A stretch of 64,000 nt of DNA from SXTU01 sp964496695 (GTDB taxonomy: Bacteria > Verrucomicrobiota > Verrucomicrobiia > Limisphaerales > SXTU01), in contig CAZCBE010000008.1 of the NCBI GenBank assembly GCA_964496695.1, positions 1 to 64,000 on the forward strand, given 5' to 3'. The notes under the pieces are model-generated. The model saw only the letters and a program-made list of their open reading frames with translations. It made no database searches and was not told where the DNA came from. How positions within the stretch are numbered: position 1 is the stretch's first letter; the number at the start of each line of letters is the position of its first letter. Shown one piece after another: positions 8,271 through 18,500 of the stretch. The position numbers were made by a program, and so were the translations under genes.

Positions 8271-11102
8271 ATGCAAACCATGACGACCAGCCTGTCCGAA
8301 TCCTCGCCGGCTCCGGGAAAGCTGCTGTCCGCGCAGCCGCGCGTGTCCCGCACCGCTGGCTGGCTGTTGATGCTCGCCCTGATGTTTTCGGCCTCCAGCG
8401 CGCGGGCGCAGTGGGTCACGCAGTCCTTCACCCTCAAGCCGGGCTGGAACGCCATCTTTACCCATGTGGACGCGTCATATTTGACGCTGGATTCGCTTGT
8501 GCCTGACGCCAACGGGCCGGTGGCCGAAATCTGGCTCTGGAAGCCGACGTTTTCCACGATCCAGTTCGTGGACACGCCCTACACCAATGCGGTGCCCAAC
8601 AGCCAATGGGCGGTCTGGACCAGCGCGCGCGGGGACACGGACACGCTCACCACCTTCGTTGGCAACGGCGCTTATCTGGTCAACAACCGGACGGCGAGTG
8701 ACTTCGTCTGGACCGTGAAGGGCCGGCCCGTGCCGCCCAGCTACCAGTGGACCACGACGGGCCTCAACTTCCTCGGCTTCCCCACGCCTGCCAGTTCGGC
8801 CCCGAGCTTCGCGACCTACCTGGCCCCCGCGCCCAGCCTCGATCTGGCCAAGACGCTCCAGAACCAGGCCCATGTGTTCCGCTATCCGGGCGGCAATCTC
8901 GGCGCCACGAACCCGGTCGAAGTGATCTCCGTCACGGCCTCCACCACGCCGGTGACGCGCGGCCAGGCCTTCTGGGTGCGGGGCAGCACCAACTACTACA
9001 ACCACTACTACGGGCCGGTGGAGATCTTGCTGCAAAGCACGGACGGGCTTCAATATCGGGACACCCTCGGCACCTACGGCCTGAGGCTGAAAAACCTGAC
9101 GACAACCAGCCGCACCGTCACTTTCAACTTGGTGGCCTCCGAGACGCCGCCGACCGGCCAGACCGCCATCGTGGGCCTGCCGCAGTTGCTCGTGCGGGGC
9201 GACCTCAGCACGACGACCCTGACCTACAACTACGCCGTGCTGGCCGGCCAGCAGTTCACGCTGGCCCCGCAAGGGCAGGCCGGGTCTGAACTCCAGGTGG
9301 TGCTGGGCTTGAACCGCACGACCATGACGGCCGCCGCCGGGTCGCTCTACGCGGGCATCCTCCGCATCACGGACACCGCCGGCCTGCAGCAGACGGACGT
9401 GCCGGTGGCCGCCACGGTGCCCAACGCCTCGGGGTTGTGGGTGGGTTCGGCCTCCATTGATCAGGTCGGCCAGTATCTCAAGTCCTATCCGAAGGTGGAC
9501 ACGACGCTGACGGATCAGACGGCTCAGATCAACGCCGCCGCCGCCGCGGCCAGCCTGCCTGCCAATGGAGCGGAGATGCCCGGGTCCGCTTTCGTCGCCC
9601 GCGAGACCAATGCTACGCGCGCCTACTCCGCCGTCGCCTCGTCGCTGGATGGTAGCACGCTGGTCGCTGCGAATTCCTCCGGAACACTCTATGTGTCACG
9701 GGATTCCGGCACGAACTGGACCGCGCGGGACAGCAGCCGCAGTTGGGCGGAACTGGCCTGTGCGGCAGACGGCAGCGTCATGGCGGCAACGGTTTACAAC
9801 GGGGCCATCTATGTCTCCTCGGATTACGGCACCAACTGGGCCGCCACCAGCAGCGGCTCCGCAGCGTGGGCGGGCATTGCTGCTTCGGCCGATGGCAACT
9901 TGCTCGCGGCGGCGGTCGCCAACGGATCGCTCTACACCTCGGTGAACCGGGGCGGCAGCTTCGTGGCCCGCACGGCGGCCGGGACGCGCAACTGGAGCAG
10001 CATCGCGATGTCGGCGGACGGCACGAACCTGGTGGCTGCGGTCAATCCCGGCCAGATCTTCACCTCGGCGGATGGGGGCGCGACGTGGCGCACGAATGCC
10101 TTCTCCACCAACTGGACGGCGGTGGCCTCCTCGGCCGACGGCACCAACTTGGTGGCGGCGGTGAGCGGTGGTTATCTCTACGTTTCGACCGACGCCGGGG
10201 CGAACTGGACGGCGCGGGGGATGACCAACCAGTGGAATTCCGTCGCCTCCTCCACGGACGGGCGACGGCTCGCCGCCACGGTCTCGGGGGGGCAGATCTA
10301 CACCTCGGAGGATGCGGGCACGACTTGGACAGCGCGCGACCAGAACCGCAACTGGGATGACATCGTTGCGTCCGGCGATGCCTCCCGGCTGGTGGCCGTG
10401 GTGAATGGCGGCGCCATTTACACGCTCGGCCGCACGTTTGCGAGCTACACCGTGGATCAGACCACCGGGCTGGTCACCGACCAGAACGGCCTCTACCTCT
10501 CGTCCGGTGTGAACACGAACCTGGCCAAGGTGGGCCGGAGCTATCCGCTGCGGCTCATCCTGCATCGGTCCGACGCGAATCAAGTCGGCCTGCTCCAGCA
10601 CGTCTTCGTCGGGAAGGGCCTGAACAGCACGAACAACGTGATCGCCACCCGCGAGAGCCTGCTGGACGCCACCCAGTTGGCCACCGCCCGCCGCATCACG
10701 GCCACCCATCTGCCCTTCTCCCGCACGAACCTCCCGTGGATGGCCGCCGGCACCTTTAATCCCGGCAACGTGGTGATTCTTACCGTGGATGAGAGTTACA
10801 AGGACCAGACCAGCAATCCGTTCCTCCACACCTTCCATCCGGACCACGACAACCTCGATGTCAATTTCAAGATGGTGCAGCCGCGCGGGGTGGAGTCCTA
10901 CGACATCAAGCGCACCATCACGCTGACCTTTACCACGCCGGGCACCGACTTCAACTCCCTCACCGCCTCCGCCCAGAGCCGGACGGGCACATATGAGGAA
11001 ACCATGAACATTGGTGCGCAGGGCAGCGCCAGCCGCGATTTCCGTCTCAGCGGCAGCTTCACGCTCCAGCTCATCAGTCCGATTCCTACGCTCACCCAAT
11101 GA
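8271..11102 (+). CDS. Large secreted protein with seven-repeat propeller-like insert
   Basis: A 943-residue secreted protein of unknown function, first in a six-gene run. A signal peptide (basic stretch, then WLLMLALMF and a cleavage site near ARA-Q) starts it. The N-terminal part opens with FTLKPGWNAIFTHVD, a phrase I associate with uncharacterised Verrucomicrobiota proteins. From 9589 to 10440 there are seven tandem units of about 40 residues with the pattern W-x-x-[IV]-A-x-S-x-D-G ... [LI]-Y-x-S-x-D-x-G-x-x-W. They resemble BNR/Asp-box or Ycf48-like repeats and are probably one seven-bladed beta-propeller. An alanine-rich linker precedes the insert, and a beta-rich C-terminal domain follows. 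Two ATGs (8271 and 8280) are possible. It overlaps the next gene by ATGA. Confidence 0.75.
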   Translation: MQTMTTSLSESSPAPGKLLSAQPRVSRTAGWLLMLALMFSASSARAQWVTQSFTLKPGWNAIFTHVDASYLTLDSLVPDANGPVAEIWLWKPTFSTIQFVDTPYTNAVPNSQWAVWTSARGDTDTLTTFVGNGAYLVNNRTASDFVWTVKGRPVPPSYQWTTTGLNFLGFPTPASSAPSFATYLAPAPSLDLAKTLQNQAHVFRYPGGNLGATNPVEVISVTASTTPVTRGQAFWVRGSTNYYNHYYGPVEILLQSTDGLQYRDTLGTYGLRLKNLTTTSRTVTFNLVASETPPTGQTAIVGLPQLLVRGDLSTTTLTYNYAVLAGQQFTLAPQGQAGSELQVVLGLNRTTMTAAAGSLYAGILRITDTAGLQQTDVPVAATVPNASGLWVGSASIDQVGQYLKSYPKVDTTLTDQTAQINAAAAAASLPANGAEMPGSAFVARETNATRAYSAVASSLDGSTLVAANSSGTLYVSRDSGTNWTARDSSRSWAELACAADGSVMAATVYNGAIYVSSDYGTNWAATSSGSAAWAGIAASADGNLLAAAVANGSLYTSVNRGGSFVARTAAGTRNWSSIAMSADGTNLVAAVNPGQIFTSADGGATWRTNAFSTNWTAVASSADGTNLVAAVSGGYLYVSTDAGANWTARGMTNQWNSVASSTDGRRLAATVSGGQIYTSEDAGTTWTARDQNRNWDDIVASGDASRLVAVVNGGAIYTLGRTFASYTVDQTTGLVTDQNGLYLSSGVNTNLAKVGRSYPLRLILHRSDANQVGLLQHVFVGKGLNSTNNVIATRESLLDATQLATARRITATHLPFSRTNLPWMAAGTFNPGNVVILTVDESYKDQTSNPFLHTFHPDHDNLDVNFKMVQPRGVESYDIKRTITLTFTTPGTDFNSLTASAQSRTGTYEETMNIGAQGSASRDFRLSGSFTLQLISPIPTLTQ

Positions 11103-12550
11103 ACGCATTCCGCCGCCCGCTCCTTTCCGCAGTGGCAACTCCTCCCGTTATGAAACGAAATCCCGCCGTCCTCCTTGCCGCGCTCTGCACCGCGCTGCTC
11201 CTGCTGCCCGCTGGTCACGCGCTGGCCCAGGCCAATGCCAAGCCGCCCACCCAGCTCACCTACCAGGGCTTCCTGACCGATGGCAACGGCGTGCCGTTTG
11301 GCAACACCACCCCGGTGAACAAGACCGTTTACTTCCGGATCTACGATGCGCTGACCGGAGGCGCCATCAAGTGGAGTTCGCAGCAGGTCGTCACCGTGGA
11401 CAAGGGCTACTTCAGCGCGCTGTTGGGGCAGGGCAGTTCCGTGGGGACCGAGCCCTTTTCCGCCGACCTCACCGGGGTCTTCACCGGTTCTTCCACCGTC
11501 TCGGACCGCTATTTGGAGCTGACCGCCGACGGCACGACCATCGCGCCGCGCCTGCGCTTCCTGCCCGCGCCCTATGCGCTGCTGGCCAAGAGCGCCACGG
11601 ACCTGGTGGACCCGGTCACGGGCTCCAATTCCCTCGCGATTGCCGGCGGCAACCTCACCTCCGGCGGCACCGTCACAGCGACCAGCTTCAACGGCAGCGG
11701 AGCGAATCTCACCAGCCTGAACGGGGCCAATCTCACCGCTGGCAGCGTGGCCGACTCAAAACTGGCCACAATCACCACGGGCGGCAAGGTGGCCAACTCC
11801 GCCACCACCGCCACGCCTGCCAACGCCCCCGGCACCATCGTGGGCCGGGATGGTTCGGGCAATTTCGCCGCCGGCACCGTGACCGCCACCAGCTTCAGCG
11901 GCAGCGGGGCCAGCCTGACCAGCCTGAACGCCAGCCAGATTTCCAGCGGCACATTGGACAATGCCCGCACCACCGCCACCAGCGCCAACACGGCCAATGC
12001 CATTGTCGCGCGCGACGGCAGCGGCAACATAACGGCCGGCCAGGTGGTGGCGAATTCCTTCAAAATCAACGGCACCACGACGCTGGTGTTGTATAATGTA
12101 TCTCGGTTCTCGATGCTAAATCCGGTCCCACCAGCGGGGGTGAGTCAGTCGGTGAACTCCGGCACCGTAGGCAGGAATTCAGTCACTATTCCTGCAGACT
12201 GGTATAAATCAACCAGCACGACCTGGGGCATTGTGGCATACGCCTGCACTTTTGTGGTCCCCGCCGGGGAGGTTTGGGAGGTCAACTACCATTGTAATGC
12301 CCGGTGGAGCACAGACGATCAGGGCGGCCTCGTCTGGACCGTAAATGATGTGTTGACTGATGATTCTTCGGCGACCAGGGACAACCGATCAACGGGACAA
12401 ATGTATGCCGGTCAGAACTTCATCCTCTCGGCCGGCACCTCGGTGGTTCGCGTGAAAATCGGCGTCGGAGGCGGGTCGGGGAGTGATGATATTGAGTTCC
12501 CCTATCGTAATCCCTCTTACTGCGTGGTGAAGAAATACAAGAGCAACTGA
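11099..12550 (+). CDS. Secreted tail-fibre-like protein
   Basis: A 483-residue protein (about 466 if ATG 11150 is used), with the signal peptide beginning KRNPAVLLAALCTALLLLP and ending ALAQA. The N-terminal domain carries LTYQGFLTDGNG, YFRIYDA and PRLRFLPAPYALLAKSA, a common secreted domain of this phylum. Residues about 180-325 consist of Gly/Ser/Thr/Asn-rich repeats of the type T-A-T-S-F-x-G-S-G-A-x-L-T-S-L-N-A, like shaft repeats in phage tail fibres and S74-type spike proteins. A separate C-terminal domain from about 12085 to the stop is visibly less GC-rich and carries two Cys and aromatic residues; it may be a binding tip. The ATG at 11099 overlaps the preceding stop. No receptor or enzyme activity can be assigned. 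Confidence 0.72.
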   Translation: MNAFRRPLLSAVATPPVMKRNPAVLLAALCTALLLLPAGHALAQANAKPPTQLTYQGFLTDGNGVPFGNTTPVNKTVYFRIYDALTGGAIKWSSQQVVTVDKGYFSALLGQGSSVGTEPFSADLTGVFTGSSTVSDRYLELTADGTTIAPRLRFLPAPYALLAKSATDLVDPVTGSNSLAIAGGNLTSGGTVTATSFNGSGANLTSLNGANLTAGSVADSKLATITTGGKVANSATTATPANAPGTIVGRDGSGNFAAGTVTATSFSGSGASLTSLNASQISSGTLDNARTTATSANTANAIVARDGSGNITAGQVVANSFKINGTTTLVLYNVSRFSMLNPVPPAGVSQSVNSGTVGRNSVTIPADWYKSTSTTWGIVAYACTFVVPAGEVWEVNYHCNARWSTDDQGGLVWTVNDVLTDDSSATRDNRSTGQMYAGQNFILSAGTSVVRVKIGVGGGSGSDDIEFPYRNPSYCVVKKYKSN

Positions 12551-12596
12551 ACCGGCCTGACCACGCTTGCCCAAGAGATGCGGATGGCCTGACCCT

Positions 12597-15500
12597 ATGA
12601 AGCAACTATTCCTCCCTTCGACCCTCGCACTGGGGTGGATCTGGTTCGCGGCTTCGCTCCAGCCGGTCGTGGCGGAGGTCGTGCAGATTGACCAGAACGC
12701 GGTGCTCTACGCGACGAACTACCAGCGCGGTGTGAATCTCACCTCGTTCCGGGGCGTGCCGGGCAAGGCCACGACCCTCACGCCGCCACCGACCGATGGC
12801 CGCGCTCCGTCGGGCGGCACCTCGAATCAGTTTCAGGGCATCATCACCTACGGGGCGGTCGTCGTTCCCAAGTTCAACGCGACGCTGCAAACGAACAAGA
12901 ACTTTGAGCAGAACGCCGCCGCCGCCAACCTGGACCTGCCGCGCGGGACGAGCGGAGGCCAGGTGACGATGGTGCTGCGCTCGTCCCAGGCGGGCGCGGC
13001 CACGTTCTCGCAGGTGGTGTCCTTCTACTTCGGTTCCATCATCTCACCGCCGAGCACCGATGAAAACGGATTGCTGCTGACCAACGCCACGCCGGCCCAA
13101 TATTGGAATGCCGAGCCCTACACCAACAGCCTGCTCACGGCTGCCGGCTATTACTTCAGCTCGAATGCCCGGCAGGTGTTTGCCACGGTGCCAGGTCCCA
13201 TCCAGGTGACCTGGCGCAAGGCGGAGTCCGGCACGACGAGCACGAACAAAGTGACCATCGGCGGGCTGGACTACGCCCTGACCAACGTTTCTTACGTCGT
13301 GTCCGGGGCGGCCGTAAAGCCGTCGCGCAAGCTGTATTGGACGGAGAAATCCTTCTCCGGCACGGGCAAGGCGGTGTCCGTGCCCGCCGCCAGCGTGGGC
13401 GCGGTCAACTTCGTTTACAATCCGGCCCTGCCGCAGACGGTCGCCACGGAGTTCGACGACGGTTATTCGGAGGCGGGAGCAGGCACCACCAACGCCTCCC
13501 TGCAGGAACTGCGCACGGTGTGGTATGACCCCGGCCAGGGGCTCATCCTGGCCTACAACGCGGAAGGCCGGGTGTTTATGGAACTGCTCGGAGATTCCAC
13601 GCCGTCCGGTGCCCGGGAGTTCCTCGGCTTCGAAATCGTGGACGTGCTCCGTCAGCCGGTGGCCCAGTCGCTCACCAACGAGCTGGGCGAGAAGATCACG
13701 GCTTACGCCAATGGTCAGTCCGACGCCGATCTGGTGCCCTCGCCGCTCCAGGCGACCTTGAACACGTCCTACTTGTATCAGGACACTTCCGGCACCAGCG
13801 GACGCACGGAATACTACTCGGCCGCGCTGACGCAAAACCCGAACGACGTGCTGGTGCACTGGCTCGAGGCGGGGATCGTGGGGTTGCGCTGGCCCTTGGT
13901 TTACAACCGCTATGCGCAAGTATGGCCGGAAGATCCGGCCAAATACAGCCACTATGTCCGCCCGCTGGTCACCTCGGCCACCAACGCCTCCCTGACAGCC
14001 GTCCAGCTTTCGGCCAACAATTCGCCCACGATCCAATATCAGGAACCGCTCGACTTCCCGCGCGCGACCTTGGATGAGAGTGCGCGTTTCTACACCTTCC
14101 TGGATGCCAGCCAGCCCACGCATCGCACCCTGCTGCGTTTCAGCTCCGGCACCACCATTGCGTTTGAGCGTGTGTTCTCCGTGCTGGATGCCCAGCTCAA
14201 GCCGGGGAATGCCGTGGCGGGCGCTCTGGACTTGAGCGTGCCCGGCCCCGTGCCCGGACGCGCCGCGTTTCTCAACCTCACCAGCGGCAGTGCTGCACTG
14301 CCGGCCGGGCTTTCGTTCAACAGCCAGGCGTTCACCGTGGAATCTTGGGTGTATCTACGCACGAACTTCGCGCAGTTGTTTGCCTTCGACGTGGCGGGCC
14401 AGCCCATCAGCCTGAACCTGACTGCGCCGGGCGACGGGCCGGTGGCGCTGACCAACAGCACGACAAAGATCTCGCTGCCCAACGGCTCCCCCAAGGCGGT
14501 GGATCGCAATTACAACGGCACGCTGTCCAAGGGCGGCCTGGTCATCAGCTTTGATTTTGAGAGCGACCCGAGCGATTCAACCCAGTGGGTGGCGGTTAAC
14601 TTAGGCCAGTCGTCGGGCAACAAGAGTTCAACCGTCAGCAGCTCAGCCGAACACTTTGGCATCCTGTTCCGCGAGAATGGCGGAGTGCAGGCCTTTGACG
14701 GCAGCGTGTCCCAAAGCAACCCCAGCCCCAGTAACTGGTCATCCACCTCCCGCACCAACGGTCACGTTGACATCGTTTGCAGCGACCCCACGGACGGCAA
14801 TCCCTTCGATGGTGTGGGCAGCACCAAGATCGAGGTTTACGTGAACAACGCGGCCACCCCGATCTACACGTTCACCAAAGGCAACGGTGGCTATGCAAAC
14901 AACTACGTAAACTTTGGGGCCAACAACACGCAGAACAGTGCGAATCTGACCGGGTTTGCCATCGCGGGCGGTTCGCGGGCCCGGCCCGCCGGAACGCCCG
15001 GTGTGGCGGTGCCGTTGAACCAGTGGGCGCATGTGGCGGTCGCCGGGGATGCCACGCGCCGGACCCTGTATCTCAATGGCGTGTCGGCGGGTGAACTGTC
15101 GGCGGCCACCGCCGCCAGCGGGACGCTGACCTCGGGCACCATCGGGTCCGCTGGAATGGCGCTGGACCAGTTCCGTCTCTGGTCGGTGACCCGTGGTGCG
15201 AGCGAAATCTTGGCGGGACAGAACCTCAGCTACCCCGCGGGCACGAGCAATTTGGAGCTGCAATACAGCTTCAACGAGACCGGCACGCTGGCCTACGACA
15301 CTAGCGGCAAGACGAACCGGGACCTCGTCTCGTTGGTCGCCGGCTCCGTGACCACCGGAACTCCGGGGGCTTCCAACCCGGTCAGCCAGTCTTCCTATCC
15401 CCGCTATGTGCAGGCCACGGCCAACGTGGGTGACCGGATCATTTCGCCGCTCGGTGAACTGGGCAGCAGCGGCAGCTACACGGCGGGCTTCATCCTGCAA

Positions 15501-18500
15501 AGCAGCGGAACCTCCTTCCACCCCGGCGCGTATGTGGACCCCTTCGCCAACGGTTTTACCAAGGCGAACGTGGGAGCGATCATCCCGGTCAATGCGGTTC
15601 CCGGGGCGAACATTTTGGAAGTCTGGTGGTTCCGCCAGAACGCGACCAATGCGGTGAAGAACCCGGTGAACGGTTTCGACGCCATTTACTGGCCGGCGGT
15701 CATCGGCCGCTACTCCCTCGCCTGGCCGGATAATCCGACCAACCAAATCGTGATGGCCGGGAATGCCGGCAGCGGTGCGCTCACCAGCCTCCAGGCCAAG
15801 GGCACCATCTACACGCAGAACGATCCCACGCTGGTGGGCTACAACCCAAACGAGGAGCACGCCCTGATGATCGGCGGCCAGGCCTATGCGTTGCGGGATG
15901 ACCTGAACATCACCAGCGGCACGAACTTCTCCTCCCAGCCTTACGTGCTGCTGGACTACACCGAGTCCGACGGCCGTGTGGCGATGCGTCCCTTCAAGGT
16001 GATGCGCGAGAACGCGGCGCTCGGGCTGGTGTTCGACTACGTGATCGAGGCGGGCAAACAGGTGCAGGCCCCGATGCCGCTGCCCGTGATCCCGCTGCCG
16101 CTGGCCACCCTCACGAACATCACGTCCACCAGCACCAACATCTATACCACCAACTACAACTCCGAGACCTCCGGCAGCGGCGGCGACCTGCCGACAGCCT
16201 GGACCAGCAGCGAAACGAACGGGCAGTTTGGCAATTACGCCACGTTCACCTACCGCGACCGGAAGAACGCCTTCTGGGTGATGCGCGGAGTTCATGCCGG
16301 GCTGCCGGCGCTGCGGGCGGGCACCTACTCGACGACCACCTCGACCAACGATGGTTTCACGAGCACCGTGGTGGGCAGCGGCACCCTCAACACGCCCTCC
16401 ACCAACTACATCCACACCTCACGGCGGATTGATTCGCTGGTGTTCAACGTCTCTCCCGCGCTCCCGGTCGGGATCACGTTTGGTGCCCTCCGGGACGGCC
16501 TGGCCGTTTACGGCACCTGGACCGCCAACAGCAGCGCCAGCAGTCCCTACCTGCTCACCATCACGGATGGCGATGGCTCGTCGGCTTCGGTCAGCTTCAC
16601 CTTCAGCAGCGGCAAAAGCGCGCAGGGGCCGATGACGATTCTCAGCACAAACACGTTCACCGGCACGACCAGCACCTTCATCGGACGGCCCCCCCATTTG
16701 AGCCAGTCCGCGACGAACACGAACGCCTTTGCGATGCGGTTCTATTACAAGACGCAGGAGGGTTTCGCCTGGCCGGGTGATCCGACGCCGCCGACCAATG
16801 GAACCATTGTTCCCTACCTGCGGCCATTCGTCTCGGGCAGCTACACCGGCACGGGAGATGCCCCGACGGAGCAGGCGCTGCCCATCGTTTACCGGCCCGC
16901 CTGGCCGGGCACCACGTTCCCGGTGGCGTTTGGTGAGACGCTCACCGTGGCGAGCAAGGGCCGGCCGGCGATCCGCGGGCAGAGCAGCGCCCATGTGATC
17001 TATCAGCAGGCCATCGCGACCAACTCGGTGCGGGGCACCAACGCGGCGGTGACGCTGCATGATCCCACCCGGCAGAAGAGCTTCGCCTTGACCAACGGGG
17101 CGCTCACCCAGTTGCCCGGCGGCGTCTATGCCCGTGATTATCAGGGCAAGACCTACTTCCCGAATCTCCCGCCGCACTTGGCGAACCGTTTCTTCTTCGA
17201 TCCCAATCTGGGTGCCAAGGGCAGCCTGGTGTTCAAGGGTGAATTCAAGGACGAGCCGACCGGTGAGAAATACCTGCAGCTCAATGTGCTGGCCGGTTCG
17301 GATCTGGCCACCGTCAAGCAGCTCTGCCCCGACCAGCCGTCCGACGAGAAACAGAACTGGGACAAGGCCGTGGATGCCCTGACGGCGAGCGTGGACACGT
17401 TCTACGAGAACCCGCAGATCCCGGGACAGTTCATCGTCAATCCCGCCTGGAATGTAATCCGGGGCGCGGGCGAACTGGTCGCCATCACCAACAAGAACAC
17501 CCCGGTGGACAGCTACGCGCTCAGCGCCGCCGGGCCAGGCCAGGGCTACTTCACGGTCATCGTGGGCAATGGCGATGCCTTCACCCCGCCGGGTGAACCG
17601 GTGTCCATGTATGTGATGCGCGTGACCGGCGAACTGTATCAGGGCGAGGTGAAGGTCATCCCCTCGGACAATCCGCTCAGCGAACTGATCACCTTCGAGC
17701 ACACGGCCGACCTTGCCGGCAAGACGGCGGAATACGAATACGAGTGGAAGGTGGCCCCGCCGGTGGACGGCTTCCCGCCGGTGACGGATGCGACCATGAG
17801 CCGCTATCAGGGGCTGACCAACAACTTGGACGTCAAGCGCTACACGCTGGGCGCGAGCGGCATCCTCATCCTTTCGGACAACTGGCTGGTGCTGCGCTAC
17901 CGGCCCAAGAATCCGTCCCACCCGCTTTACAACGTGTGGTCGGACTGGACCGCGCCGCAGTTCGCCGAGGGCTACGTCAAGCGCGTGCTCGACGGAATCA
18001 ACCCCTTCAACCAGCGCACCTCCGACCTGGCCAACAACGCCGTAAACACCGGGGCGAGCATCCTCACCCAGGCCGGCAAGCGCTATGAAGGTGACATCGC
18101 CCTCAACCAAGACGCGCTGAACAGCTACGGCCTCATCGAGATTTACGAGACCGTCCTGAACCGCGCGCGCAACCTCAGCATCAACGCCGGCATCAACTAC
18201 GGCCCCGCGAACGATTCCCTGCTGCTCGCGGCCGGCTACATCAGCGACCTCTACAAGATCCTCGGCGACGAGGCGGCGGATGATGCCGACAACCCGACCA
18301 TCGGCATTGGCACCAAAGACCAGACCTACGGCGACATCGCCACCGCGCTCTTCTCGTTCAAGGGCCAGGTGCCGACGCTGCTCGAAGAGGAACTGGCGCT
18401 GCTCCAGGGCCGCGATGACGTGGCGTTGCCCGGCGTGCAGACCGCGCCGGTCTATAACCGCATGGTGTGGAACTACACCGGCGGGATTGATTCCGGCGAA

